Shown here: positions 1-12,719 of the stretch, piece after piece
Layout: every line of letters begins with the position of its first letter
Position numbering within the stretch: position 1 is the stretch's first letter
NCBI RefSeq assembly: GCF_024586455.1
Contig: NC_065922.1
Coordinates: forward strand, 20,208,089 to 20,272,088
Source of the DNA: Bactrocera neohumeralis
Lineage: Eukaryota > Arthropoda > Insecta > Diptera > Tephritidae
Length of the DNA stretch: 64,000 bases
Reading direction: 5' to 3'
The notes under the pieces: generated by a model
What the model was told of the DNA's origin: nothing
What the model saw: only the letters and a program-made list of their open reading frames with translations
Databases searched by the model: none
Made by a program: the position numbers and the translations under genes

Positions 1-232
1 TTCAATTTTCAATGTGGAATTTTTTTACACAATTATTTTCAAATTAAATTTCCCTATTTATTTTCGGGATCCCGATTTTTTTTTCAATATTCAATACGGA
101 ATTTTTCCACAAAATTATTTTCAAATGCAATTTCGGGATCCCGACTTTGATTTCAAATACAATACGAAATTTTTTCATAAAATTATTTTTATATAAAATT
201 TCAATATTAATTTTCGGGTTCCTCATTATATT
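1..232. repeat. Short tandem repeat with a TCGGGATCCCGA palindrome, cut by the window edge
   Basis: Three degenerate units of about 70-80 bp. Each has an 'attattttcaaa' stretch followed by TCGGGATCCCGA at 64-75 and 133-144, and a diverged TCGGGTTCCTCA at 214. The 12-bp core is a perfect palindrome. The array seems to continue left of the window. No family recognised. Confidence 0.6.
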
Positions 233-1390
233 TTAAAACTAATGGAGAGTCTTAACTTAATAAATTTCATTGTTTTCAGTTTCTTAATTTAAATTACTGT
301 AAAACCTCTCACACAATGTTGTATAAACATTTTATAAAACATAATTCGCATACATTGTTTCACAATTACTTTTAATATAATAAGAAAATTCAAACTAATA
401 AGTATTCAAAAATAGTATATGATAAAATAGCGAAGTAAAAGTAAACAATAAAATCATATTCCATTGAATAAATATTTACTTAAATGGCCTAAACAAAGAA
501 ATAAAAGCAGTTCGCTCATCAAAACTAATGACCAGCTCTCCAGCTGCTCTCACTCAAAACTACTCATTTATACATGAATGTGTGTGTGTGTTTGTGTATT
601 AACAAAATCACATTAAAATTAACGACGAAATTTGTAATGCGATAATTGTTGGGGTGGCAGACATTAAGAAGCAACTTTCGGCAGGAAGTGAGCAAAAGCG
701 AACGCGCAAACATGAAGACGACAATGTAGTGAGCAGTTAATTTTAACAGTCATAACGGGGCGTTCGAAAGCAAATATAACGTTTTGTAAAGGCGTTGAAA
801 AGGCAGAAAGGTTTCAATTACCGTTGCTAACAAGCATTACAAGCCAAAACTAGCGGAAATGTGCATAAATTTGCTGTCATTTCACGGCAAATATAAAATC
901 AACGAACGACTCAAAGTGGTCGTGGAGTGAGCAGAATTACACAAATGAATCACAACCTCATGGGCATCGTGCTCAATATTGACCTAAAATCAGATCATTT
1001 GGTGGTTGTGGCACATTAGCCGACTTCCTTTTTGCTACGCCACTTCCGGTCCGAGCAAATAGAAATTTCCTTCGGTTTCTATGCGTTTTCGTGTCTTTTT
1101 GGGGTGTCATTACTTGATAGTTTAGTTTGGTTGGGATTTTTTGGGGGACAGTGACGTAAGTGTTTTTACTTTAGAAAATTAAATATAATTTTTAGGTGTT
1201 ATTTGACCATTTTGGGGTTAAACTAATTTTTGTGAAAATAGTTTGTTTTGTCCAAGATGTGCAAAATCACCAGTCTTGTTTACTTACTTATCCTAATTGG
1301 TCTATATCAGAAAATCATATAAAAGTTCCAATATTTAGGCGTTAAAAATGTAGAGAAAATAATTCTTGAAAGTTATCCCTATCTTTCTAC
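233..1390. other. Intergenic, no gene seen
   Basis: AT-rich DNA without a convincing coding frame. A slightly GC-richer stretch near 640-1100 ('ggggtggcag', 'cgaacgcgcaaac') could be conserved non-coding DNA or an untranslated exon, but nothing decides it. Confidence 0.4.
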
Positions 1391-1395
1391 CAAGA

Positions 1396-1517
1396 TTATT
1401 GGACTTGAATTGCGCTGAAATGTAGGCAATGTTTGTTGTAACTAACTCTAACAATTCAATCTTATAGTTAAGGCAAAAGTTGCCTACATTTCAGCGCCAT
1501 AAAATTCAGGTCCGATA
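1396..1517. repeat. Fold-back inverted repeat
   Basis: GCGCTGAAATGTAGGCAA at 1412-1429 is repeated as its exact reverse complement at 1480-1497, with a 50-bp loop. The arms extend imperfectly outward: TTATTGGACTTGAAT on the left against the complement of ATTCAGGTCCGATAA on the right, with about five extra bases in the right arm. It could be a MITE end, a fold-back element or a hairpin-forming transcript. Confidence 0.7.
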
Positions 1518-2049
1518 ACCGTGAGAAAAATAATTTTGGTATTATTATGTTCAGAGATGGCTTTAGAGTTTAAAGTAGCATCTCTTGAAAGTAATATCAG
1601 GGGAAAAATTAGCCTCAATAAAAACTAAGTTAATCTCAACATAAATATTTAGAGAGCGCTGAAAATGTTCAGATGTAGGGATTTGAAAACGCAATTAATT
1701 GGAACTCTATTGCTAAACCTCACAGGGGAAATTTGTTATAGGTTAGGATAGCTGATTGACCGCTCAAGATGGCGGGACTACAACCGTGTTAAAACCGTCA
1801 GAAAAAGATTTGTAGCAATAAAGCAACAAGCGTGTTCATGGTCCAGTATTGTCAGAAAATATTTCCAAAAATATTTTAATTTTCAAGATCCAGGCATAGT
1901 TTTTCCCTTTTCTAAGTAAAGTGTAGTGCATCACCTGTCTGACCGTTAGGACAGCCTTCATCTTCTATTGAGCAGTACCACAGATGAAATTTCATGAAAT
2001 GACATAAAAACTTCTTTGAACCCATAGTTTATGGCTTCCTTGGTTTTAC

Positions 2050-2712
2050 CGACGGACTCCGCATTTAGCAGAAACATCGCTTGTCGATATGGTTGTTGCG
2101 GTTGAACACGCCTAGCTCTATTGAGCCAGCGTTTTTAGCGATTTCGCTAAAGGTTGGCGCAGCCCCCGTTTGCCGTCTTTTTCCAAGGAAGCCTTTTCTC
2201 TTATGCAAACTTTGTCGCTTGACCGCCGGTTATGTCCGGTTTTGCCCTAACGTCTTCGCTGTCGCTCAGCACCCTCTTGGGCCACTCGAGTGTATTAGCA
2301 TGCTGCTCATTCACCTAACCTGGTCTGCCTTCAGCTTCCTAGCTGTCGCTATTCTTCTTTTGTCCCCTTTAGAGCCCTTCATCGGTCTAGCAGAGGATCC
2401 TTTGCTAGTGCTGGCGATTCGGCCACGTATGAAGACCATAACAACGTCGGTTGACGGCAAGTTTTCATCGTTTTACCCCATTCTACACGTAGAGTTGCCT
2501 GAAGGAGAAATTCTTTCTGGCGTATCGGTATTGCTGCGTTTCGCCAGCCACGGTTCTGTCGCCACAAGAGCAGCGCTCCGAACCGGGACATATCTGGGTG
2601 TCGATTTTGACATTCCTTCATTTCCCTTAATCACCTTTCCAACAACGTTTGTCTTCATAGTGTCTATGTGATTAGAGTTCCCAGTCAGAATCGCTATCCA
2701 TCCCCCGTCCAA
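2050..2712 (-). pseudogene. Probable LINE ORF1 (gag-like) relic
   Basis: One minus frame is open apart from four stops over about 660 bp. It is rich in Lys, Arg and Ser in its middle part (KGSKGDKRRIATARKLKADQ) and ends with TFSEIAKNAGSIELGVFNRN. That resembles the segment before the conserved core of ORF1 proteins in insect non-LTR retrotransposons, which often read like PTFxEVxK followed by a Gly-Val-Leu-Asp-Arg type motif. A 196-codon open frame on the plus strand (2081-2671) covers the same bases; it has no recognisable domain and is probably the antisense shadow. The GC content is higher than in neighbouring DNA, as expected of former coding sequence. The family call is tentative. Confidence 0.35.
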
Positions 2713-4555
2713 AGTTGTCTCAGTAACGAGACCAAGGAGAATGTTGACGTACGCTCTTATGAGGCTATACGTTCAGAGCCGACCAGCGCAAAGAAGAAGT
2801 CGTCTCAACTTACACCTACGATGCCAACTTAACGTTGACGAGAGGGAAAGAACGTACTTTGAGGCTTGCAATAGTTGGAACGAGACTGTGGTGGTTGCGA
2901 CAATAGACCGTCAGCCATTCCTGATGAGTGTCACCCCATCATACTCAGAGCTAATCCTACTCATAATTCGGTTTCATAGCTACAGTCGTCAGAAATGACA
3001 ATTTTCAATAGTTTCATCGTGTACGTGTTCACACCAACAACCACCAAAACAAATTTATTTTCATTTATAACCTAATAACGTCCCGAAAACGTCTAATAAT
3101 AATAATATTTTGAATTTATGTCGCGCCTTAATAATTAAAGACAAAAGCTGGGGATACTTACAAACTGCCATACGTCTAAATACTAACAACACGACAAGCC
3201 TAAAGCAATATAACTTGGCTAACTAAAGAAGAATAAAACAGCAACAACAACATAATTGATGTCTCCAAAAAGTTCATGCTGAACAGATTGTCCCTGGAGG
3301 TGTCATCACAGTTTATTAAGAAGCACAATTAAGTCTTAAGAAGAATGACTTTCGGCCGCAATATAAATTGTGGAAATTCTGAAACAACTTGTTGAACAAA
3401 AACAAAGCAGGAATGAGAATTTGTCTGCTCATTTTAAATGGCAAATTTAAACACACACACATACATATGTACATGTCGGCGCCGAAAGAAGCTTTGTTCG
3501 CTGTCGTGTATAAGTTTGTCTATTTAATTGAGATTTATTGGCGCTTTCGGTGTTTAACATATTTTTATGCTTTTGAAAAGTGAAAATTTATTGCGATTGC
3601 GCCGATCTTTTGTAGTAAAAAGCCATTGTAACGGAAAAACAAATTTTGTGGTTGGAAAGGTGAATAGTAAATAGAAGGAAAAGGCAGAGCAGAGATTTTG
3701 AAATTAATCTTTAAGCAACATGAATGTCTTTTAATATAAAATATAATAATCCAGCGATTTCAGTGCGTATGTATATATGCATATTCTTCTTATTTCGTCA
3801 AACTGGCTGAAGAGTCATCATTTTAAATAAAAACTAATTTTTTATGGACATTTTTTCCCTGTCAGCAAATATATTATTGTGATCTATGGACATAAAAAAG
3901 CAGCGAGATTCTGATTAGAATTACTTAATAAATTTCCTTACTGTAAGAAATATTCCTATGATCTATGACCACGGAAAAGTCGCGAAATTCACATCCGTAT
4001 TTTTTTTTTCAAAAATAAAAAATATCAAAAATTTTAACTATTTAATTAATATTTTTACACCACCAAGAAAGCATGACCCACCCTGTATCTGCATCATTTA
4101 GCATATTTTACTACAAATTCTTCACTTAATTATCATAAAATTTTTACTTTACTCAATTTCTACACAATGCCCAACATTTTCATTAAGAAATATTAGCCGC
4201 TAAAAGTATATGCCGATGCAATCCAGACGCCATTAACATACATTTGTAATGCAATTAAGGTGCGAGGAGCAGCGCATTTTAGTTGCAAATTTTAAATATG
4301 ATAATTAAAATATAATATAAACTAAAATTTCAACTGCCGGACATACATGAATTCAAGGTGTTTATAAATTCAGGCATTTTACTGAGTAGCAAGAAAATTG
4401 GCATTACAAAATGTTGAAAATAGAAGCAATTAAGAGAAATTTGCGAAAAATTTATATAAATTAAATATTCGCTTGCAACATGTTGCTACTAAGTAAAATA
4501 GTTTTATTCAGCTAACGATTGTTGGTACCATCTTAAACTAATCGAATTAGAAATA
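2713..4555. other. Intergenic, possible repeat debris
   Basis: An 85-codon plus frame at 2741-2998 has no recognisable domain and may be more debris from the adjacent LINE relic. From 3000 to 4555 the DNA is AT-rich with no supported feature. Confidence 0.3.
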
Positions 4556-4559
4556 GGTA

Positions 4560-4860
4560 TATACATATACTCGTACATATACTATATGTATATAGAAATG
4601 ATCAGGATAATGAGACAAGTTGAAATCTGATTGACTCTCTGTTCAATCGTCCGTCCGTCTGTCTATGTGTCTGTGCCAGAAGTAACTCGAGTAAAAATTG
4701 AGATATTGTTATAAAATTTATTGAAAAAAAAAACAGAGAAGACGAGTTCGAATATGGGCATAATTGGACCACTGCCACGCACACAAAACGCCATTAATTT
4801 TAGAACCGTGAGTTGGCCACTTAGAGCTTGTAGAGATTTTTGATATTGAATTTCGGGGGT
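4560..4860 (-). repeat. Inverted relic of the 1-kb dispersed element
   Basis: Read on the minus strand this segment has the same order as 6190-6370. It contains a 'gtggcagtgg...gcccatattcgaact' block, then 'caatatctcaatttttactc', then a GACA/GGAC tetranucleotide run, then an 'atcctgatca...tatata' block. It is diverged and probably truncated. Confidence 0.6.
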
Positions 4861-5172
4861 TTCGACAGTCCAATTTGATATATTTTAAGCCAAGTGATAA
4901 ATTTTAGTTTTGGTTATAAGCTGACAAAATGTTATTATTAACTATTGTATATAGCGCTTTTAGTTAATAAGAAAGTAACGGCGTTTTATATGGTGAGTAC
5001 GCTATACGTGATTTTAGGGCACTCTGTGCTCATACTTCGTCATATAATTTGTATGAAGAGGCGTATTTTTCTAAAGGTTTTGGAAATTATTGAGCGTTTC
5101 TAATGAGTTTCGCCTAAAAATTTTAAGTGAACAGTTCATTTTTAGTTGTTATATATATTCTTTTTTGAATGA

Positions 5173-6990
5173 ATGAAGAATCGGCGAAGACGGCGTGAAT
5201 TGGCGGAAGAAGAAGAGGAAAATATTGCAAATTATATCAATGCTAAAGAACCTACATTAAAGAACCTACCTACATACCCAGTGATCAGCCTGACTTCGGA
5301 GATGATAATGCTCAGTCCATTAGAGATCCACGTTTCGAAGAATATATCAACAAGAAGACTGCTGTAGTTGTCGAGAAAAATATTACGGTTAGGAAAGGAG
5401 CGACCAAACTATAAGGCGGTCAATACCAAGTCAAACTAAACAAGTAAGGAAGGGCTAAGTTCGGGTGTCACCGAACATTTTATACTCTCGCATGATAAAG
5501 TGATAATCGAGATTTCATTATACGTCATTTATATATTTTTCAAATACCGTATTTTTGTAAAGTTTTATTCCGCTATCATCATTGGTTCCTAATGTACTAT
5601 ATATTATACAGAGAAGGCATCAGATGGAATTCGAAATAGCGTTATATTGGAAGAAGGCGTGGTTGTGAACCGATTTCAATATTTCGTACGTGTCATCAGG
5701 ATGTTAAGAAAATATTATATACCGAATTTCATTGAAATCGGTCTAGTAGTTCCTGAGATATGGTTTTTGGTCCATAATTTGGGCGAGGCCACGCGTATTT
5801 TTTAAAAAAGCCTGGAAATTGCAGCTTTCTTCTGCCATTTTTCCGTAAAATTTAGTGTTTCTGACGTTTTTCGTTAGTCGGTTAACGGACTTTTAGTTGA
5901 TTTTAACATAACCTTTGTATGGAAGGTGGGAAGTTATTATCCGATTTCTTCCATTTTTGAACTGTATATAGAAATGCCTGAAGAAAACGACTCTGTAGAG
6001 TTTGGTTGACATAGCTAGAGTAGTTTCTGAGATATGTTAAAAAACTTAGTAAAGGGGCCACGCCCACTTTTTAAAAACTGCGTCCAAATATGCCCCTAAT
6101 GCGATCCTGTGTGCCAAATTTCACTTTAATATCTTTATTTATGGCTTAGTTATGACACTTTATAGGTTTTCGGTTTCCGCCATTTTGTGGGCGTGGCAGC
6201 GATTTTGCCCATCTTCGAACTTAACCTTCTTATGGAGCCAAGGAATACGGGTACCAAGTTTCATCATGATATCTCAATTTTTACTCAAGGTACAGCTTGC
6301 ACGGACGGACGGACAGACGGACGGACAGACAGACATCCGGATTTCGACTCTACTCGTCACCCTGATGACTTTGGTATATATAACCCTATATCTGACTCTT
6401 TTAGTTTTAGGACTTACAAACAACCGTTATGTGAACAAAACTCTAATACTCTCCTTAGCAACATTGTTGCGAGAGTATAATAAAAATCGACGTAAAGGTC
6501 TGCCATTGAAAATCAACTTCAATACGCATTTTCCAGTGTCTTTTGTTGTAGGTATTGCTCTTGAGACGAATAGGCAAGCTAAAGTGATAATACAGGCAAA
6601 TATGCATCAAACAGTTCCAAAAAAATTAAGATATTCGTAAGACACAAATATGGATGAATTATATGGTTTTATTTCAATAATTTTATACTCCGGTGCTGAG
6701 AAGCAAACTTTCTTCATGCTGAGGATCATTTTCACAAAACGAACATGCCATTTTATAGAGCAGTGATGTTACAACATATATCGGTTTGAGCAATTAAGAC
6801 GTTTTATACGCTTTATCGACTCGCGGAATCGCGCTGAGGGACTACGATATGACAAATTGGCGCCTATTAGTCAAGCATAGACATTACTCTTGGCCAATTT
6901 GATGATGCCATTTGTCTCAGGTAAAGAATTGACAGTTGATGAGCAGTTACTTTCAATAAGAAACCGATGCAGTTTCCGCTAAGACAATCA
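5173..6990 (+). pseudogene. piggyBac-like transposase relic, interrupted
   Basis: Two parts flank a 1-kb insertion. The left part (5173 to about 5440) begins with a basic-then-acidic frame (MKNRRRRRELAEEEEEN). The right part (about 6650-6990) reads EQLRRFIRFIDSRNRAEGLR, then YDKLAPI, then GKELTVDEQLLSIRNRCSFR in nearby frames. This matches the conserved order in piggyBac transposases: a RFxRFDD-type motif, DKLAPI, then LTVDEQLxxFRGRCxFRQY. Stops and frameshifts separate these blocks, and the catalytic Asp segments further downstream are not recognisable. Known family members run about 560-600 residues, so well under half survives. It is a dead transposon copy. The similarity in the right part is strong; assigning the left part to the same protein is inference from position. 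Confidence 0.6.
5440..6482 (+). mobile_element. 1-kb dispersed non-autonomous element (mini-me-like, family A)
   Basis: A hairpin GTTCGG-GTGTCA-CCGAAC lies at 5459-5476. TTATACTCTCGCA at 5480-5492 is repeated in inverted orientation as TGCGAGAGTATAA at 6468-6480. Near the 3' end a GGAC/GACA tetranucleotide run (about 6301-6335) is followed by a block of about 30 bp and then a TATATA stretch. I recall this order (tetranucleotide, core, TA run) for dipteran mini-me elements, and I recall near-identical copies as abundant in tephritid genomes; neither point was checked here. There is no coding capacity: the 162- and 97-codon frames inside it are chance. It sits inside the piggyBac relic. Confidence 0.75.
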
Positions 6991-6999
6991 CAAAAAAGT

Positions 7000-9430
7000 A
7001 AGCAAGGATGATGTTTTAGTGGAACTAACCAATCTAGGACCTTTTATACTTATTTTTTGAGGAAACACTAAAGATCCATAAATCGTTATGAAATATTATA
7101 TTTTATAAAAAATTTCAAAGGGCTTTTCTTTCAGCCAAAACTTTTTCACTGCTTTGCTATATTTGACATTTTAGCGCTCAACTCATGTTTTTTCATAGAA
7201 ATAATAATTTTTATGCCGAAAATATCTGAACATTTAGTTTTACAAGGACGATCCGATAATTACCTAGCCTACAACCGAAAATCAAAAATTTTAGAAAATT
7301 GTTTTTGAGTTCGATATACTTGTTCCCGCGTTGTTGCATATCCCTTAGGTCGTCTGAAAAATACGGTAGCCTGCAAATAAGGCCTTCTCCAACACCTTTG
7401 TGGTATTTAGAAAAGCCTTCACCTTTTTCGGAACTGCTCAACAGGGTGCAGCCTACGGTGCCAGTAAATTCATATCTGTATTTCCAAAATTGTCACGAAA
7501 CTGTACAGAAACTTTTTCAGATAGCTCCTAAGCAGCATAAAAACATCTTATTATGAGTAAACAAGACTAAGTACGTACTTGTCGGACCCGCTCATACTGC
7601 TAAACTGCCGATATCGAACCACTACAGTACTGTCATACAAACTGACTGATCAACTTCAAGACCTTGTAAGGAAGTGAATAGTATTATAGCTTTGATGCAA
7701 CCGATGTTAAAGTTATACTTTTTTTGTCTTTAAGGTTTATGTACATATATGATAATGTTTTTCTAGACTAGCATAATCCCCATAGATTAAAAGCATGCCA
7801 TCAAGGTTAATCTCTTTGGGTAACTCATTTAGTGGTTATCCTGCAGTGAACAAAGCATAGGTATAGCTTTTAAGAAGGCATTAACTAGACGGAAGGAGTC
7901 AGATGGAGTAGGAGACTACATAGAAAATGGAGAAATTCAAATAAACATATCTAGAAATACTCACGGATTAGTTTGAATTATACTTAGTAGCAGTTTTTGA
8001 CTTTTACAAGTGATTTACAAGGATGTATCTCAAGTTCAGAGTTGAGAGAGGTTGAATCATCGAAATTTTTGTAGAGCTCTAAATTCCATCAATTTAAACA
8101 CTACAGCTCCCTTAAAGCGTTTAAAATAAACTAAAGTCCAAATTTAATATTACCTACTGAAATTTAATAATTTTTTCCAATTGTAAGATAACTGTCAAAC
8201 TCGAAGTCATGCATATGCCAGCTGTCTATGCTTAAATAAGAGCAAATAGTCTGAATGAAAATGTATAAATTGACTCAAGTCTGGCATATAAATTAAGTTG
8301 AATGCTTATGCTGTGCCATCTTCTCTCTCACCAATATATTGTAAATATGTATCCCCATAGCTATTTCCGCTAATCCTTTGGCTTTTGACGTGGTCATACC
8401 CACACGAGTTATGATTTGCCCCAAGAAGTTGAGAGAAAATCTTCAATTGCACTTGACTAGCCATGACACCCATAATTCCCTCCCCAATTTTCTGTCATTC
8501 TTTTCTATTTTTCGTTCTCTTTTATTAGTTTTCATTACAATCGTTGCGTCCTCGTTTTATGATTTCTACTTTTGTCAAATAAATTGCATGTCAATGACAA
8601 GTACGAGTGTAACTGTCAACGATGTGTCGATTTTTAGCCAATTTATGGCTTTCTTAGTTGACATTTCTCGTAATGCTTTGACAGGTTGTGCTGGAGCTTG
8701 CTTATTTGTGCGTGTGTTTAATGGGATTTGGTGTTCAGCAAGCGTTATTTTGGCTTATTTTAAGTTTGTCGCTTCAATAGTTGAATGAAATCTCTTTGGG
8801 CGCAGAGAAAATACTTTAAGCTGCAGTTTGACAAGTCACAACTAGGTTTCTTTGAGGGAAATGCTTTATAATTGAAGTGCATTTAAGTGCGTAGGTAAGA
8901 ATTGATATACATATTTATCATAGTGCTAAGTTAAAAATTACAACAAGGCGTCCACAGGGAATTACTAAGAGGTTAGATTAGGTTAGTCTGGCAGGCTAAA
9001 GAGCCACGAATTGATCAGTTTTGGTCCTTTACGATACCAGATAGAGGAGTAATAGTCATCCTTTATCTTCACTAACGATACCACTTCCAGTGTCTCATAT
9101 CGTTGGACATCCTCATTCTTCGCGAACTGTCTTTTCTCTGTCTGTTTAAAAAAATAGAAATTAACAAAAATTTAATTACTAATATGAGATTTAGGTTTTC
9201 CTGATCACAGCGACACCTAGCAATCTAGTTGGTATTGGGTTTTTGAAATTAGAGTTCAATCTTTTTAGTGGTGAAGGAGAGAGAGGAGAGATCGGGGTCA
9301 GTACCTCCTGGGCCCGGTTGGACTAACATTAGACTCAACCTTACGGTGGTGTAAGCATGTGGATTTAATACTATCCAAAGCCACCAAAGCAAGGGACACC
9401 ATTGGCTCTTCTTCCAAGGGACATCGTTAC
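7000..9430. other. Intergenic, weak ORFs only
   Basis: Contains unsupported frames at 7211-7441 (minus), 7299-7556 (plus) and 8378-8788 (plus, 136 codons with hydrophobic stretches). None has a recognisable domain or splice context. 8950-9150 contains a 'gttagattaggttagtctggcaggcta' type dispersed-repeat relic of a kind common in flies. Confidence 0.35.
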
Positions 9431-9439
9431 AAAGAGGGT

Positions 9440-10190
9440 TAACTTTACAACGAAGTTCAGACTACTCTCAGCAGTAAGACGGAGTGGCACGATTCCGCAC
9501 TCGACATATTCCTGAGGGGTAGCACTATACACTGGCACACTGACGGTTCGAAAACACCGGAAGGCATTGGGGCAGACATTGCGGGACCGCATACCAAACT
9601 ATCCATACCAATGGGACGTTTTCTGCGCATCTTTTAAGCAGAAGCTTTTGCTATAAGTTAGTGTGCGGAACTCAATCTCAACCGCAACTATCACAACCAG
9701 CATATCGCTATGCTTAGCGATAGTCAAGCGGCACTAAAGGAGATCTTAGCGTATGAGGTTATGTCACTTTTAGTGGATAACTATATAGGAAGGCTTAACT
9801 GCCTATCAGTGTGCAACCGAGTACACCTAATCTGGTCCGGGGCATAAAGGGGTAGCTGGCAATGAGCTGCCGGATGAACTAACTTGCTCTACAGCAGCGT
9901 CCAGGATGATGAGGCCAGAACCATCCATTGCATTGGGGTCATACACTTTAAAAGAGCTGCACCGCACAGAAAAGAGAGTGAAGACAATGCTGTTCGGCAG
10001 CAGGCGGCAGCAATGCGCTTGGAACAGGAAACTCCAGAACATAGGATTCTTAATTGATCAGGATTGTTTGCAGAAAGCAGGTCTCAAGGCCTTAGGTTTC
10101 ATCTACGTGAACAGGGATCACATCACCTCAGTCGCACCTAGCAGGCTCCTGGAATTGTTCAGAATGCTGGATTTTTGTGACCACATGTAA
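9440..10190 (+). pseudogene. LINE relic: RNase H domain and C-terminal end
   Basis: The frame reads HWHTDGSKTPEGIGADIAGP, then AEAFAIS, CAELNLNRNY, LSDSQAALKEILAYEV, and a degraded trace of the W-x-PGHKGVAGNE motif near 9835-9865. This is the order of RNase H motifs in jockey/I-like non-LTR retrotransposons: the Asp of TDGSK, the Glu of AEAFAI and the Asp of SDSQAAL. A shifted frame continues to SRLLELFRMLDFCDHM, resembling the usual C-terminus (xPSRLLxFIxxLxL). Several in-frame stops and shifts show it is inactive. The reverse transcriptase part is absent, as expected of a 5'-truncated copy. Confidence 0.75.
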
Positions 10191-12715
10191 TATAGGGGAG
10201 GTCACAATAGAACATAGATCGCAGTGCAAAGTCTCAATTTCACTATCTATATATCCCGAGCCCGGAGTTCTCAGAAGGGCGCGGTACTCTGCAATATTGT
10301 TTTGCAGCTATTTGTGTCCAACAGTTCACTACACTCATCCCTCATCGATTTTCTGTCTACACCTAACAGAAAACTGAGCAAAATCGTTCCATAAGTAGAC
10401 GATTGGGGACCTTCTCGATCACTGCACAATCTATCGTCAGTTAAGTAGACAATAATCGTCACAATTTTGTTTACATTCCATCAGTAGTTATTTCCCCTGA
10501 TTCCATGAAAGAAAACTTCGTCAGAAACATTAATTTATATATGTATACTAATATCAGGGTGGTCCTTAAGTATTATGTGGAAATTTCGGCCGAGGTTTAA
10601 GGCTATTTTACTGGATTGCGCACTATTAATGATATGATGATGTGAACGTGTAGACTATCCTTATAAAATTCCGAAAAAATAAAATTATCTAAACAAAGGT
10701 TGAACTGGTATGAACTTTAACCATTATTCACCTATCTTCTTCGTCTGAAATCGTTGTCAGAATGTATTAACCTGTGATTATAGTTGGGACTGAAATATAG
10801 ACTTAGAGAGGACAAGAAAAAGAACAAATCATTAGACTTTAGCTGCCACTAGGTATAATTATAGATTTTATAATTTTGTAAAATTATATTGGCCCTTTTA
10901 AAAACTTAAATACTTCAATTACATACTATATATATACTACATACTTGCACTCTATTAACACACAATGTCAATGCAAACTTTAAGTGATTTATTGTTTTCG
11001 CACTTTAAGCCAAAACTCCAAGCTATGGAGTACTCGTAACACTCTTGTATACCCACATATATGTACATATGTGTCGCTTGTAGCCGTGCTATCATGCAAG
11101 CGCTTGCTTGTACCCTTACATGTTTAATCTGCCCTTTCTTGCTCTAATTTTTCGTAACTTCTAACGCATCCCACTGGATTAATTTATCATTTACGCTTTG
11201 CTTTACAGCTATTTCAGATAAATGTGACCAGCTTACCCAATATCTACATGTACATACTACAAGTACGAGCTGTTACGTATACGCCATGTGTGGAGTATGT
11301 TAAACGCCATTGCAACTTTCACAGTGAGTTTGAAAAGTGAGTTTTTTATTTAAGATATTTAAAGCTTACTATATTTTTTTCTGTATGTAATATAAAAGCA
11401 TACTTTTGGGAATTTGAAAGAACTGCATTAAGTTTTTTCTCAGGATTGTGAGTGTTTTATGCATTTAATGGTGATTTTATTGCTGTCTAAAATTAACTAA
11501 GATTTTCACTTAATAATTGTGCTCTTCAATTTCGTGTACGCTTATAGAAAATTGCTAGCTTTGGAGTTCAAAAAAATAGAAGAAATATATATATGTATGC
11601 CTTTTGGCTCATTTCTCACATGTAACACAGCACTTAATTGAGGAAAAAAGTGAAAATTTTCTGTCTTTTAAATCAGTGTCAGGGGAATTGGTTAACCTTT
11701 TCATTGTTAAGAGGTGACTCAGAACAACTTACGGACATAAATCTTAATAAGGAGAATATCTATTCAATATTTCCGAGGAAGTAATTTTTATTTTCGGCTA
11801 ATATTTTAGCGAAAATAACTTTTTTTTTGAAAATGTAATCACTTATTCTTTGAAAGATTTCGAAGTTAATTACAATGTTAGTCACATCTAAATTTTAAAT
11901 TAGATGAAAATCCTCTTTCTAACCCTTTAAGACCCACCAACAGTAAGCATCCCAACCGTCAATTATATAGATTAGTACCTCTAAGTGTCAACAACAACAA
12001 GCAATCACTAGCGTTGTCATTGTAAACAACCGCAGCATGACAAGCATGAATACACCCACGATGCCGATGACAATGACGTTTGATATGTGACACTGCGGTC
12101 TCGGCTACTTGGCGCCCTGCCAGTTGTATTGAATATCTTATGAATTGAATTAATTGTGTGCGTAATTTGAGGTTTTGGCGATGACAATCGTGAAATCATA
12201 AAATATTTGTGCATTCGGCCATTTCTAAGCGAACATTTTTGCTGACAGGTGGTATTTTGTATGAATTAATTGTTTTTATTGCGAGAGAGTTTTCAGCTGC
12301 GAAGAGTGATTAATTTGACATGATGTGGACAGTTTATTTTTATTATTATGTATATAGAATGCCAATATTTCTTTTTAAATATATTTAAAAAAAATTAAAA
12401 CAAAATTTTTAAATGAAAAAAGCAAATGAAGCTGGCGTGTGTGTCTCGTAAACATGGAATTAAAAAAGAAGTGTGCTTTGTTTCTATATTTTACGCTTTT
12501 AAAATAGGTTTTATTCATTATTACTTCTATTATCCGTTGCTAGTAACGATATGATTTGTTTATGAATACTGAAGCTATGTAGATTGGAAGCTTCATAAAA
12601 TGATTCCATTTAAAGGATTTCCTTGTATAATATTAAAGATTTTTCAAAAACCAATCATTTAATACCAATATCGTAAAACAATTGATTTCCTTTTATTAAT
12701 TTGTTTAAATGACAA
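10191..12715. other. Intergenic, no gene seen
   Basis: The first 200-300 bp may be the 3' UTR of the LINE relic. The rest is AT-rich with no supported exon. A modestly GC-richer patch near 12000-12240 could be conserved non-coding DNA. Confidence 0.35.
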
Positions 12716-12719
12716 TTTT

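Noticed and set aside
2081..2671. 196-codon plus-strand ORF, the second longest in the window
   Set aside because: No recognisable domain, and the opposite strand carries a LINE ORF1-like frame over the same bases, so it is likely the antisense shadow of a relic.
6152..6640. 162-codon plus ORF
   Set aside because: Lies within the family A dispersed element and its GGAC run (which gives DGRTDGRTDR-like peptides in another frame); not a gene.
8378..8788. 136-codon plus ORF with hydrophobic stretches, possible membrane protein
   Set aside because: No family resemblance, no splice context, T-rich composition explains the Phe/Leu/Ser content; kept only as a note.
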